Source: Kofleriaceae bacterium
GTDB taxonomy: Bacteria > Myxococcota_A > Polyangia > Haliangiales > Haliangiaceae
Assembly: GCA_018057825.1 (NCBI GenBank)
Contig: JAGPCY010000006.1
Location: 186,001-250,000, forward strand
Length of the DNA stretch: 64,000 nt
Reading direction: 5' to 3'
Part shown: piece after piece, positions 28,460 to 37,033 of the stretch
Layout of the letters: every line of letters begins with the position of its first letter
Position numbering within the stretch: position 1 is the stretch's first letter
The notes under the pieces: model-generated
Databases searched by the model: none
Seen by the model: only the letters and a program-made list of their open reading frames with translations
What the model was told of the DNA's origin: nothing
Translations under genes and position numbers: made by a program

Positions 28460-28819
28460 TTATTGCCACATCGCGGCCAGGGGGCAATCGGCCAGGCCAT
28501 GGGTCTTGGCCAGGCGCTCGAGGGCGGTGCGCCGGGCCGCCTTGTCCTGGCCGAGCCGGGCGAAGTCAGCCATCCAGGCTCGCCCGGTCTCGGAGACGAT
28601 CTGCTTGCCCAGCCAGTCGGCGATCAGGTAGTTGCGGTTGGCGGCGACATCGGCGGCGGCCCCCGAGCGGTCGACCGCGAAGCACAGGTCCTCGGCCTCG
28701 GACCGGGTCAGGGTGGCGACCAGCGACGGGCCGGCCCCGCCGGCGCTCCCGCGGGGTGGGGGCGGGTCAGAGCTCCGCTGACAGGCGGCGACGGCCAGGA
28801 CGACGAGGAGCGCGCGCAT
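28460..28819 (-). CDS. Small lipoprotein
   Basis: 119 residues from the ATG at 28819 ([16 protein letters not shown]). The lipobox is LAVAAC and is followed by a Pro/Gly/Ala linker. The C-terminal ~80 residues are helical ([43 protein letters not shown]) and contain two Cys, one in LCFAVD and one in [10 protein letters not shown], that could pair. The function is not recognised. It shares a transcript with the gene at 27929. Confidence 0.65.
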   Translation of the reverse strand: MRALLVVLAVAACQRSSDPPPPRGSAGGAGPSLVATLTRSEAEDLCFAVDRSGAAADVAANRNYLIADWLGKQIVSETGRAWMADFARLGQDKAARRTALERLAKTHGLADCPLAAMWQ

Positions 28820-28948
28820 CGGCGGCAGCATGCCGCACCGCCGCGGCGGCGTCCACGCGCGCGTCCAGGCCCGCAGACGTGTTGGGCGCGCGGCAGATCT
28901 GGTATGACTCCGGCTGGCGACCCGCGTCGCCGCCAAGGAGATCCGTTC

Positions 28949-29356
28949 ATGGCCTACGTCGTCGCTGACCCGTGCGTGAAGTGCAAGTACACCGACTGCG
29001 TCGCGGTGTGTCCCGTCGACTGCTTCTACGAGGGCAAGAACTCGCTCGCGATCAACCCCGACGAGTGCATCGACTGCGGCGCGTGTGAGCCGGAGTGCCC
29101 GACCACCGCGATCTTCGAGGAGTCGGAGCTGCCCTCGAAGTGGGCCGCGTACAAGGACATCAACGCGGTCGTGACCGGCGCCAAGCGGGCGGACGAGATC
29201 AACACGAGCCAGCTCCCGAGCGCCCTGGCCAGCGCCATCGGCAACGCCGCGACCTGGCCCAACATCACCGAGCAGAAGAAGCCGATGGCCGGCGCCGATG
29301 ACGCCGCCAAGGAAGAGAACAAGCTCGGCCAGCTCTCGCTCGACGGCGGCGAGTAG
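28949..29356 (+). CDS. fdxA: 7Fe ferredoxin (FdxA / Azotobacter ferredoxin I type)
   Basis: 135 residues with an AAGGAG ribosome-binding site at 28935-28940. The N-terminal part follows the FdI pattern closely: [21 protein letters not shown] for one cluster and [12 protein letters not shown] for the other, which together hold a 3Fe-4S and a 4Fe-4S cluster. The tail keeps [10 protein letters not shown] as in FdI. About 20 residues are inserted between the clusters and this tail ([20 protein letters not shown]), and a charged C-terminal extension is present. It is a cytoplasmic low-potential electron carrier. Confidence 0.93.
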   Translation: MAYVVADPCVKCKYTDCVAVCPVDCFYEGKNSLAINPDECIDCGACEPECPTTAIFEESELPSKWAAYKDINAVVTGAKRADEINTSQLPSALASAIGNAATWPNITEQKKPMAGADDAAKEENKLGQLSLDGGE

Positions 29357-29470
29357 CAGCCGCAGCCGGCGGCGGCGGGTGACGGTCTCCCGGACGGGCG
29401 CCGCAAGCGCCCTCGAGGCCGCGGTGTACGCGCCGGTCGGGGGCGTGACCTCGCTCGTATCAGGTCGGGC

Positions 29471-29645
29471 TCATCCGCGGAAGCGGGTGGGATCGATCGC
29501 GAAGCGGCGCAGGCGGCGGTGGACCTGCTCGCGATGGACGCCCAGCTCGCGCGCCAGCGCGGCGACGTTGCCGCGGTGCTGGGTCAGGCCGGCGACCAAG
29601 GCGTCGCGCTCGCGTTGATCGTGATCGCCGGGGATCGCCGGCGCG
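29471..29645 (-). pseudogene. Orphan Fis-type helix-turn-helix tail of a sigma-54-type activator
   Basis: Reading the minus strand down to a TGA at 29471 gives RERDALVAGLTQHRGNVAAL followed by ARELGVHREQVHRRLRRFAI. This is the HTH_8 DNA-binding end typical of sigma-54-dependent regulators (hydrophobic-x-x-GN-hydrophobic-x-x-A-A-x-x-LG). No AAA+ domain is found upstream in the same frame, only a polar stretch running into a different coding remnant, so I read it as the leftover end of a deleted gene. A free-standing small Fis-like protein is less likely. It occupies part of the gene-poor stretch 29357-29946. Confidence 0.55.
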
Positions 29646-29689
29646 ATCGAGGTCGGATCGCTGCGCTGATCGCGGTCAGGTGGGTCGCG

Positions 29690-29899
29690 AGATCGGTGGT
29701 GGCGCGGGTCGAGCTCGCCGGTGCGCGTGCCGGCGCGACCGTGGTCCTCACCCGATCCGACGCTGCCTCGTTCAGCGCACCCCGGGTCAGCCCCGACGGG
29801 AAGTACGTCGCCGTCGTCAAGGTCGAGCGTCCTCTCGAGTACCTCCTGGTGACGCCGCCGGGCCGGGTTCGTGACGGCGGGGCGACGAGCGTGCCCTGA
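29690..29899 (+). pseudogene. Beta-propeller (PD40/WD40-like) remnant
   Basis: The plus frame ending at 29899 reads SFSAPRVSPDGKYVAVVKVE near its end. The P-x-x-SPDG-x-x-[IVL]-A motif is the hallmark of TolB/PD40 propeller blades. Only one blade is present and the upstream part of the frame looks random, so this is probably a fragment. With the Fis tail it suggests a past deletion between two genes. I see no other content in 29357-29470 or 29900-29946. Confidence 0.4.
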
Positions 29900-29946
29900 G
29901 GTCGGTTCGGGTTGGCGTCGCGGCGATCCTGGGCGAAGGTGTCGGC

Positions 29947-30678
29947 ATGCACTTCGACGCCGACTACCGCGAGCAGGTGACGCTGCGCGATGGCCGCGTG
30001 GTGGTGCTGCGCCTGGTGCGCCCCGAGGACAAGGAGCTATTGCGCAGCGGCTTCGAGCGGTGGTCGCCGGAGAGCCGCTACCGGCGATTCTTCTCGGTGA
30101 AGACCGAGCTGTCCGACGACGAGCTGCGCTACCTGACCGAGCTCGACGGCGTCCGTCACTTCGCGCTGGGCGCGGTGACCGCGGCTGGCGACGACGGCCT
30201 CGGCATCGCGCGCTACATCTGCCTCGCCGACGAGCCGGGGGTGGCCGAGGCGGCGATCGCGGTGGCCGACCACGCCCAGGGCGTCGGCCTGGGCTCGCTC
30301 TTGTTCCAGCGTCTGGTGGCGGCCGCGGCCGAGCGCGGCGTCGAGCGCTTCCGCTGCGAGATGCTCGCGGCCAACGCCAGCATGGCGGAGCTCGTGCGCT
30401 CGCTGGCGCCGACGGTGTCGATCGAGATCGCCAGCGGCGTGATGCGGATGGAGTTCACGCTGCCCAACGTCGGGCCGACCCACCCCCACGACGCGCCGCC
30501 GCGCGACAACGGCCTGTACCGGCTCCTGGCGCTGGCCGCGAAGGGCGCGATCGAGCTGGTCGCGCGCTGGCAGGCCTTGGGCGCGCGCCTGACCCTGGGG
30601 CTCCTCGACCGCGAGGTCCCGACGCCGCCCCAGCCCGAGGTGGTCGAGACCGCGGCCGCCGCCAGCGACGACGAGTGA
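29947..30678 (+). CDS. GNAT acetyltransferase (Pat-like)
   Basis: 243 residues. The N-terminal pattern LRDGRVVVLRLVRPEDKELLRSGFERWSPESRYRRFF is that of GNAT enzymes related to protein acetyltransferase Pat, and HAQGVGLGSLLFQRLVAAAAERGV is the acetyl-CoA pyrophosphate-binding motif A (Q-x-x-G-x-G). The last ~60 residues are a linker with no known domain. No cyclic-nucleotide domain is fused, unlike mycobacterial Pat. The gene ends 30 bases from the convergent universal-stress-protein gene. Lysine acetylation of metabolic enzymes is a possible role. Confidence 0.85.
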   Translation: MHFDADYREQVTLRDGRVVVLRLVRPEDKELLRSGFERWSPESRYRRFFSVKTELSDDELRYLTELDGVRHFALGAVTAAGDDGLGIARYICLADEPGVAEAAIAVADHAQGVGLGSLLFQRLVAAAAERGVERFRCEMLAANASMAELVRSLAPTVSIEIASGVMRMEFTLPNVGPTHPHDAPPRDNGLYRLLALAAKGAIELVARWQALGARLTLGLLDREVPTPPQPEVVETAAAASDDE

Positions 30679-30708
30679 CGGCGCGGCCGCGGCCGCGGCG
30701 CGGCGCGG

Positions 30709-31593
30709 CTACGCGTGCACGATCAGCACCGAGCACGGCGCGTGGCGCATGACCTGGGTCGAGACCGAGCCGAGTAGTAGCCGACGGACGCCGCCGGCGC
30801 GGTGACTGCCGACCGCGATCAGATCGGCGCCGCGATCGGTGGCGGCGTCGACCACGACCTCGTGGGCCGGGCCGTGGCGCAGCGCGAACCCGAGCGAGCG
30901 TCCGGCGGCGGCCTCGGCGGCGACCAGGGCGGCGCCGCGGTGCTCGGGCCCCTGGGTCAAGGCCTCGCGCAGCGCCGCGGTGGCGTTGGTGCGCTCGCCC
31001 AAGGCGGCGAGGCCGAGGCTGCCGGCCGGGTAGTGCCAGGCGTAGATCGCCTCGACCTCGGCGTCGGGCGCGGCCACCTCGCGGGCCGCCGCCAGGGCGG
31101 CCAGCGATGGCGGGCCGAAGTCGGTCGCGACGACCACCCGGGTGAACCTGCCGCCGCCGGCGCCGCGGGCGATCAAGACCGGGCGGCGCGCGCGGTGGAC
31201 GATCGACTCGGCGACCGAGCCCAGGACCAGGCGCTTGAGGCCGGTGCGGCCGGCGCTGCCGACGACGATCAGGTCGACGTCATGGGCCTCGGCGGCCTCG
31301 GCGATCGCGTCGTCGGGGCGGCCGTCGAGCCGCACCGCGGCGGCGGTGAGCCCGGCGGCCTGGGCCCGCGCGACCCGGCTGGCCAGCTCGCGGTCGACGT
31401 AGCTCGACCACGACTGCTCGAACTCGCCGACGGTCGCCAGCGACAGATCGGGCGACACCACCGCCAGGTCGTGGGGCTGGTCGACCGAGGCGATCGTCAA
31501 CCGCGCGCCGGTGGCGGCGGCCAGGCCGATCGCGCGATCGAGGGCGAGATCGGCGAGCGCCGACAGGTCGGTGGCGGCGAGCACGTGGCGCAT
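30709..31593 (-). CDS. Universal stress protein with two tandem Usp domains
   Basis: 294 residues. Each half begins with a short hydrophobic strand and an Asp (HVLAATDLSALAD; RVVVATDFGPPSL) and ends with the ATP-binding loop GSAGRTGLKRLVLGSVAESIVHRA or GSHRAGGVRRLLLGSVSTQVMRHA followed by PVLI/SVLI. The G-2x-G-9x-G(S/T) pattern is kept in both, so both may bind ATP. Such proteins act in stress and dormancy responses in the cytoplasm. It is convergent with the GNAT gene. Confidence 0.92.
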   Translation of the reverse strand: MRHVLAATDLSALADLALDRAIGLAAATGARLTIASVDQPHDLAVVSPDLSLATVGEFEQSWSSYVDRELASRVARAQAAGLTAAAVRLDGRPDDAIAEAAEAHDVDLIVVGSAGRTGLKRLVLGSVAESIVHRARRPVLIARGAGGGRFTRVVVATDFGPPSLAALAAAREVAAPDAEVEAIYAWHYPAGSLGLAALGERTNATAALREALTQGPEHRGAALVAAEAAAGRSLGFALRHGPAHEVVVDAATDRGADLIAVGSHRAGGVRRLLLGSVSTQVMRHAPCSVLIVHA

Positions 31594-31655
31594 ACCTGAC
31601 GGTTCGTCATCGCCCGGGCGCTTGTCAATCGCCGCGGGTGGTACCCTCGAGGTGG

Positions 31656-32963
31656 GTGCGCTTCCCCGGCCGACGCAAGCACAAGCACTACTTCCCGGTC
31701 CACGCCCGCGATCCGCTGTTTCAGCACGCCGGGCTCGAGGGGCCGGCGGCCCGGACCCACGTGGTCGGGATCGATCAGACCCTGGTCGACATCGACGCCC
31801 GGGTCCCCGACGAGCTCCTGGCGCGCTACCAGCTCCCGCGGGGCGCGTCGACGGTGATCGACAACCCGCGCGCGATCGCGCTCTACGACGAGCTCCTGTC
31901 CGGCGGCCTCATCTCCTACGAGTTCGCCGGCGGCACGGTCGGCAACACCTTGCACAACTACTCGCTCCTGGCCGACGACGCGTCGATCTTGCTCGGAGTG
32001 ATGAGCGAGACGATCCGGGTCGGGACCTCGGGCTATCGCTACCTGTCGAACACCTCGAGCCGAGTCAACCTCGATCACCTGCAGCCGGTCGACGGCCCGA
32101 TCGGGCGGTGCTTCGCGCTGGTCACCCCCGACGGCGAGCGGACCTTCGCGATCAGCGAGGGCAAGATGAACGCGCTGGCGCCGGCCAGCATCCCGCCGGC
32201 GGTGTTCGTCGACGCGTCAGCGCTGGTGATCTCGGCCTACCTGTTGCGCTGCCAGCCGAGCGACCCGATGCCCGACGCCACCCGGCGCGCGATCGAGCTG
32301 GCCCGCGCGCGCGAGGTGCCGGTGGTGCTGACCCTCGGCACGCGCTTCGTGATCGCCGAGCGGCCCGAGTTCTGGCGCGACTTCATCCGCGAGCACGTCG
32401 ACGTCGTGGCCATGAACGAGGAGGAGGGCGCGGCCCTGACCGGCGCCGACGATCCGCTCCTGGCCTGCGATCGCGCCCTCGAGCTGGCCGACCTGGTGCT
32501 GTGCACCGCCGGGCCGACCGGCCTGTACCTGGCTGGGCACACCGACGACGAGGTCAAGCGCGAGACCCGCTATCCGCTCCTGCCCGGCGCGATCCCCGAG
32601 TTCAACCGCTACGAGTTCAGCCGGCCGATGCGGCGGGCCGACTGCGCGCAGCCGATCAAGGTCTACGCCCACATCGCGCCGTATCACGGCGGGCCCGAGC
32701 GCATCACCAGCACCAACGGCGCCGGCGACGCGGCGCTGGCGGCGCTGCTCCACGACATGGCGGCCAACCGCTACCACGCGACCCGGGTGCCTAACTCGTC
32801 CAAGCACGTCCGCCGGTTCCTGACCTACTCGTCGATGAGCCAGGTGTGTCGCTACGCCAACCGGGTCAGCTACCAGGTGCTGGTGCAGTCGGCGCCGCGC
32901 CTGACCCGCGGCCTGCCGGAGCGCGAGGACGGCCTCGACGAAGAGGCCTACTGGGCGCGGTGA
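31656..32963 (+). CDS. gsk: Inosine/guanosine kinase (PfkB family)
   Basis: 435 residues from a GTG at 31656 with GAGGTG just before it. From the first residues (VRFPGRRKHKHYFPVHARDP) to the end (LTRGLPEREDGLDEEAYWAR) it follows enterobacterial Gsk almost without gaps: VVGIDQTLVDID, FAGGTVGNTLHNYS, DGPIGRCFALV, VVLTLGTRFVIAE, and the PfkB catalytic motif TNGAGDAALAALLHD. The enzyme phosphorylates inosine and guanosine in purine salvage. Its tail overlaps the convergent membrane-protein gene by 16 bases. An in-frame GTG at 31638 is a weaker start. Confidence 0.95.
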   Translation: MRFPGRRKHKHYFPVHARDPLFQHAGLEGPAARTHVVGIDQTLVDIDARVPDELLARYQLPRGASTVIDNPRAIALYDELLSGGLISYEFAGGTVGNTLHNYSLLADDASILLGVMSETIRVGTSGYRYLSNTSSRVNLDHLQPVDGPIGRCFALVTPDGERTFAISEGKMNALAPASIPPAVFVDASALVISAYLLRCQPSDPMPDATRRAIELARAREVPVVLTLGTRFVIAERPEFWRDFIREHVDVVAMNEEEGAALTGADDPLLACDRALELADLVLCTAGPTGLYLAGHTDDEVKRETRYPLLPGAIPEFNRYEFSRPMRRADCAQPIKVYAHIAPYHGGPERITSTNGAGDAALAALLHDMAANRYHATRVPNSSKHVRRFLTYSSMSQVCRYANRVSYQVLVQSAPRLTRGLPEREDGLDEEAYWAR

Positions 32964-33622
32964 CACCACAGGCGGCGAAGCGCGATCAGGTGGCCGGCCA
33001 GGGCCACGCCGACGAACAGCGGCCCGATCAGCGCGTACGGTAGGTACGCGATGAGCAGGAGCGGGCGCTCGAGCGGCCAGGCGAAGGGCAGCGGCGAGGA
33101 CATCACCACCACGCGCAGCACGTTGAGCAAGAGCGCCAGGCCGATCGCGGTGGTGGCCCAGCCGATCGCGCGGCGGCGCTCGACCCACGGCGCGGCGATC
33201 AGCGCGAGCGCGCCAGCCACGATGTCGAGGTTGGCGCCGGTCCAGGTCATGGTCGGCGGCACCGTGCCGCGCGCGGCCCAGTGGTGGAGCAGGAGCTCTA
33301 GCGGCAGCCGAAAGGCCTGGAGGCCGATCAACACGGTCAGCGACGTTCCGGCCGCCAGCCGACCGCCGACCGGCGAGGCGGCCAGCGCGATCGCTGCGGC
33401 GAGCACGCTGGCGAACAGGAGCGGCACCCCGGGTAACGGGCGAGAGGCGAGGGGCGCGACCGCGACCACCGCGACGAAGCCGGCGAGGTAGCCGCCGAGC
33501 GCGAGGTAGTAGGTCGGCGTGGCGCGGGCGCGGCGCAGGGCCAGGACCACGACGCCGAGCATCCCGGCGGCGAACGCGACGAACAGGACGAGGCTCGGCC
33601 GATCGGCCGGGACGAAGGTCAT
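32948..33622 (-). CDS. Integral membrane protein, unknown function
   Basis: 224 residues from the ATG at 33622 (MTFVPADRPSLVLFVAF). About six or seven hydrophobic segments can be counted, with few charged residues between them (ALRRARATPTYYLALGGYLAGFVAVV, LPGVPLLFASVLAAAIALA). The central stretch QAFRLPLELLLHHWAARGTVPPTMTW with AGANLDI-type residues looks conserved. I do not assign a family. The protein is in the inner membrane. It overlaps the gsk tail end to end. Confidence 0.7.
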   Translation of the reverse strand: MTFVPADRPSLVLFVAFAAGMLGVVVLALRRARATPTYYLALGGYLAGFVAVVAVAPLASRPLPGVPLLFASVLAAAIALAASPVGGRLAAGTSLTVLIGLQAFRLPLELLLHHWAARGTVPPTMTWTGANLDIVAGALALIAAPWVERRRAIGWATTAIGLALLLNVLRVVVMSSPLPFAWPLERPLLLIAYLPYALIGPLFVGVALAGHLIALRRLWCHRAQ

Positions 33623-33701
33623 GGGCCGTCGGATGCTCGGACGGCGTGGCGGCGCGCGCGGCATGGCGTCGCAGCGCGTGGTCGCGGCAGCGCGCCGCGC
33701 G

Positions 33702-34745
33702 TCAGTCGTAGCGGCGATCCCAGGCCACGAACTGCTTGAGCGCGGCGAACATCGGCGCGTCGCGACCCCCGGCGAAGAACGCGGCGCTCTCGGCTTCGAT
33801 GCGCAGGTCGGGGTGCTGCGTGCGAGCGTGGCTGACCAGGCGTCGCCAGTTGTCCTTGGTCGCGGCGGCCTGGCCCTCGGGCAGCGCGGTGAAGTCGATC
33901 CGCGAGGTCGGCACCAGCCGCAGCGGTGGCCCGTCGGCGACGACCAGATCGACGAACGTGGTCTTCTCGAACGGCGGGTCGGGCGGCAGTCGGCGCGCCA
34001 CCACCTCGACCAGCGTCGACCACGGCACGGCGCGTGGGCCGCCGCGCTCCAGCACGACCTCGAGACCGTCGGCGGTGACCCGGCCGTCGCGGACCACGAA
34101 CCGCACGGCGTCGCGGGTGGCGTCGGCCGCGACCGGTCCGGTCGGATTCGGGCGCGCGATCCGGCTCGGGCCCGCGGGCGCTGGCGCCGCGCGAGGCGCC
34201 GGCGCGCGGTCGAAGGTCGCGGACGCCGGGGCGGGACGCGTCGCGCCGGTGGCCTCGGCCCGGGCGCTCGACGCCGCGGCGCGAATCGGGCGCGCCGAGG
34301 CCCCGCCGCCGAACGCTCCGTCCTCGCCGACCGGGCGGATCGCGCCCAGGCCGAGGAGCGCGCCGACGAGCGCGACCGGGAACCCGGCCGCCAGCTCGCC
34401 GCGCTCGGGCCACATGGCCGCTAGCCCGGCGACCAGGGCCGCCACCGCCACCGCCGCCAGGAGCGCGGCCGGCTTGCCGAACGGTCCGTCGACTCGCAGG
34501 GCGCGGAGCGCCGCGATCCCGACCTGGGCGACGGCGGCGGCCAGCCCGATCCACAGGGCCAGCGCGCCCAGGACACCACCGCGGGCCGGCACGTCGACGC
34601 AGGCCGAGACGCACAGCTCGGCTCGCCGCGGGCCGAGGTGCAGTGAGGCGCCTTCGGCGGCGATCACCGCCCAATCGAGGACCAGGAGCCCGATCGCCAG
34701 CAGGACGGCCGCCAGACCGGGGACCACCCACGACGGGATTCGCAT
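33702..34745 (-). CDS. Membrane protein with a soluble C-terminal domain
   Basis: 347 residues. Four hydrophobic segments fill residues ~8-135 (VVPGLAAVLLAIGLLVLDWAVI, GALALWIGLAAAVAQVGIAAL, ALLAAVAVAALVAGLAAM, FPVALVGALLGLGAI), a Pro/Ala linker follows to ~residue 210, and the C-terminal ~135 residues are a mixed alpha/beta soluble domain (DAVRFVVRDGRVTADGLEVVLERG ... TTFVDLVVADGPPLRLVPTSRIDFTAL). Between the first two segments lies a Cys pair (ELCVSACVDVPARG). No family is recognised. It is divergent from the diguanylate-cyclase gene, 51 bases away. Confidence 0.65.
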   Translation of the reverse strand: MRIPSWVVPGLAAVLLAIGLLVLDWAVIAAEGASLHLGPRRAELCVSACVDVPARGGVLGALALWIGLAAAVAQVGIAALRALRVDGPFGKPAALLAAVAVAALVAGLAAMWPERGELAAGFPVALVGALLGLGAIRPVGEDGAFGGGASARPIRAAASSARAEATGATRPAPASATFDRAPAPRAAPAPAGPSRIARPNPTGPVAADATRDAVRFVVRDGRVTADGLEVVLERGGPRAVPWSTLVEVVARRLPPDPPFEKTTFVDLVVADGPPLRLVPTSRIDFTALPEGQAAATKDNWRRLVSHARTQHPDLRIEAESAAFFAGGRDAPMFAALKQFVAWDRRYD

Positions 34746-34796
34746 CGCCCGATCTTATCGACACGCAGTCGCGGCGGGCGTGGTATCTGGCGCCCC

Positions 34797-35765
34797 ATGG
34801 CCGCCGCGGCCCCCGACCCGATCGACACCTTGACCGCCCTGGCGGAGCAGATGTCGACCCGCCACTCCCTCGAGGAGCTCTTGCGGCTGGTCGCGGACGG
34901 CGCGGCGCGGGTGCTCGGCGTCGAGCGGGTCAGCGTGCGCCTGCTCGATCCGACCCACACCCAGCTCCTGGCGATGGCGCGCTCTGGCGAGCCGCTCCAT
35001 ACCCAGCCGCCCGAGTTCAAGATCGGCGAGGGGCTGATCGGCTGGATCGCCGAGCACGGCGCGCCGCTGTGCCTGGCCAGCGCCGAGGACGATCCGCGGT
35101 TCGCGCCGCGCCCGGGGATGGCGCCGATGGGCGCGTTCGTCGGCGTGCCGCTGCGCGCCGGGGCGCAGGTGGTCGGGGTGATCAGCGCCCTCGACGGCAC
35201 GGGCCGCTTCGACGAGCGCGATCAGCGGTTGTTGACCCTGGTGGCCGCGATGTGTGGGCCACACATCGAGCTGGCCCGCCTGGCCCGCCTGGTGCAGATC
35301 GATCCGCTGACCGGCTCGCTCAACCGCCGCGGCCTCGATCAGCGCTACCAGGCTGACGCCCCGGGGCCAGCGCCGCTGACCGTGGCGATGCTCGACCTCG
35401 ATCACTTCAAGCTGGTGAACGATCGCTACGGTCACGCGGTCGGCGATCTGGTCTTGCGTCACGTCACGGCGGTCATCGGCCAGGTGCTGCGCGCCGATGA
35501 CGCGCTGGTCCGCTACGGCGGCGAGGAGTTCCTCTTGCTCCTGCCGGGGATCGAGCGCGAGCGCGGCGCGCGGATCGCCGAGCGGGTCCGGGCCGCGGTC
35601 GCGGCGGCGCCGGTCGCAGTGCCCGGCGGGCAGCTCACGGCGACGGTGTCGATCGGGGTCGCCGAGCTGCGCCCGGGCGAGGCCCGCGACGAGGTGATCG
35701 CCCGGGCCGACGCCGCGCTCTATCGGGCCAAGGCCGGCGGCCGCGATCGCGTCGCGGTCGACTGA
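34797..35765 (+). CDS. GAF-GGDEF diguanylate cyclase
   Basis: 322 residues. Residues ~20-155 form a GAF domain (LLRLVADGAARVLGVERVSVRLL, IGEGLIGWIAEHGAPL, VPLRAGAQVVGVISAL). Residues ~160-322 form a GGDEF domain with DPLTGSLNRRGLD, the substrate site DLDHFKLVNDRYGH and the active-site loop RYGGEEF, so it should make c-di-GMP. An RxxD (RADD) five residues before GGEEF is the usual product-inhibition site, so feedback control is likely. The protein is cytoplasmic and the GAF ligand is unknown. Confidence 0.93.
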   Translation: MAAAAPDPIDTLTALAEQMSTRHSLEELLRLVADGAARVLGVERVSVRLLDPTHTQLLAMARSGEPLHTQPPEFKIGEGLIGWIAEHGAPLCLASAEDDPRFAPRPGMAPMGAFVGVPLRAGAQVVGVISALDGTGRFDERDQRLLTLVAAMCGPHIELARLARLVQIDPLTGSLNRRGLDQRYQADAPGPAPLTVAMLDLDHFKLVNDRYGHAVGDLVLRHVTAVIGQVLRADDALVRYGGEEFLLLLPGIERERGARIAERVRAAVAAAPVAVPGGQLTATVSIGVAELRPGEARDEVIARADAALYRAKAGGRDRVAVD

Positions 35766-35801
35766 GCACGACGGAGTTCGACTGAGCTCGCGCCGGCGCG
35801 G

Positions 35802-36923
35802 TCAGCGCGGCGTGAACTGCACCACCGCGACCCGACCGCGATCGTCGGGCAGCGCGCCGATCGTCTGCCACGCGCGCCCGTCAGGGGAGGCCAACACGTC
35901 GACGTGGCCGCCGATCACCAGGAGTCGCCCGTCGAAGCTCACGAGCGCCGGGCCCTCGCGAGGCGCCGGTAGTGGATCGAGGTAGGTCCAGGTGGCGAGG
36001 TCGGCCGAGCGTTCGACCGCGACCGAATAGCCGCCGCCGCGGTAGGCGTAGCCGTCGTGCCAGCCCGCGCCGGTGAAGTCGGTCGCGATGTTGACCTGGC
36101 CGGTCACCGTGGTCCAGGAGGCGCCGTCGTCGGAGCGCAGCACGTCGACCGGGTAGGCGGCGCCCTGGTGACCGCCGAAGACGTAGAGCGCGCCGTCGTG
36201 GCTCTGCAGGTCGGCCTCATGGCGGCCGATGGGCAGCGCGCCGGCCGTGGTCCAGGTCGCGCCGTCGACGGAGCGGTAGACCTCGCGCAGATCGGCGGAG
36301 TGCCAGCCGCCGGCCAGCCACAGCGCGTCGTCGTGGATGCCGTCGGCGGCGCTCGCCACCGGGGCCGGCAGCGCGCCGACGGTCGACCAGGTCACACCGT
36401 CCGACGAGGCCCACACCTCGGTCCGCGACGCCAGCCCAGCGTCGACGCCGCCGAGGTAGAAGAGCCGATCGTCCCACACGAAGGCGCTGCCGCTGTCGCG
36501 GGCGGCGGGCAACTGGCCGACCTGGGTCCAGGTGGCGCCGTCGGTCGAGGCGAAGACCGCGTCCTGCGGCACGCCGCCGAGCTGGCCGCCGAGCAGAAAC
36601 AGCGTCGAGCCGCGATGCGCGATCGCGGCGGTGGCCAGCGCGCCGGCGGCGTCGGCGACCGCGACCATGGTCTGGCCCGGGCGATCGGGAGCGCGGAACC
36701 GCCCGGTCACGGCGTCGATCGTGCCGTCGCCGGCGATCACCGCGAAGCTGTAGGGCGGGGCGCCGCCGGTGGCGACGACGGTCGCGGCCGAGCCGAGGTT
36801 GAGGGGCGCGGTCGGTGCGGTGAGGCGCAGGTCGCTGGCAGCGTCGGCGGTGGCGTCGTAGCCGACCCGGCCGCAGGCGCTGAGCAGCGCGGCCGTGATC
36901 ATCGCCGACGTGAGCGAACGCAC
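35802..36923 (-). CDS. Kelch-repeat lipoprotein
   Basis: 373 residues from a GTG at 36923 with GGAAGG directly before it. The signal ends in the lipobox LLSACG. After an Ig-like first part (APLNLGSAATVVATGGAPPYSFAV), six or so kelch-like blades follow, each with a YLGG/FLLGG/VFGG strand and a W about 20 residues later (STDGATWTQVG, SSDGVTWSTVG, SVDGATWTTAG, SDDGASWTTVTG). The blades would make one beta-propeller exposed outside the cytoplasm, for protein or sugar binding. It diverges from the gene at 37034. Confidence 0.8.
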   Translation of the reverse strand: MRSLTSAMITAALLSACGRVGYDATADAASDLRLTAPTAPLNLGSAATVVATGGAPPYSFAVIAGDGTIDAVTGRFRAPDRPGQTMVAVADAAGALATAAIAHRGSTLFLLGGQLGGVPQDAVFASTDGATWTQVGQLPAARDSGSAFVWDDRLFYLGGVDAGLASRTEVWASSDGVTWSTVGALPAPVASAADGIHDDALWLAGGWHSADLREVYRSVDGATWTTAGALPIGRHEADLQSHDGALYVFGGHQGAAYPVDVLRSDDGASWTTVTGQVNIATDFTGAGWHDGYAYRGGGYSVAVERSADLATWTYLDPLPAPREGPALVSFDGRLLVIGGHVDVLASPDGRAWQTIGALPDDRGRVAVVQFTPR

Positions 36924-37033
36924 CCTTCCAGCATACCAGGGCCGAAACGGCGCGGTGGACGTCGAAGAGCTGTCACGCTGGCGAGGGTCGGGCGTGACCG
37001 TGGCAGCACGGCGGCGCAGGATCGCGCGCTTGC

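Noticed and set aside
29584-29952. 122-residue minus-strand frame overlapping the Fis tail region
   Set aside because: Arg/Ser/Thr-rich with no domain; the Fis-type tail lies in a different frame.
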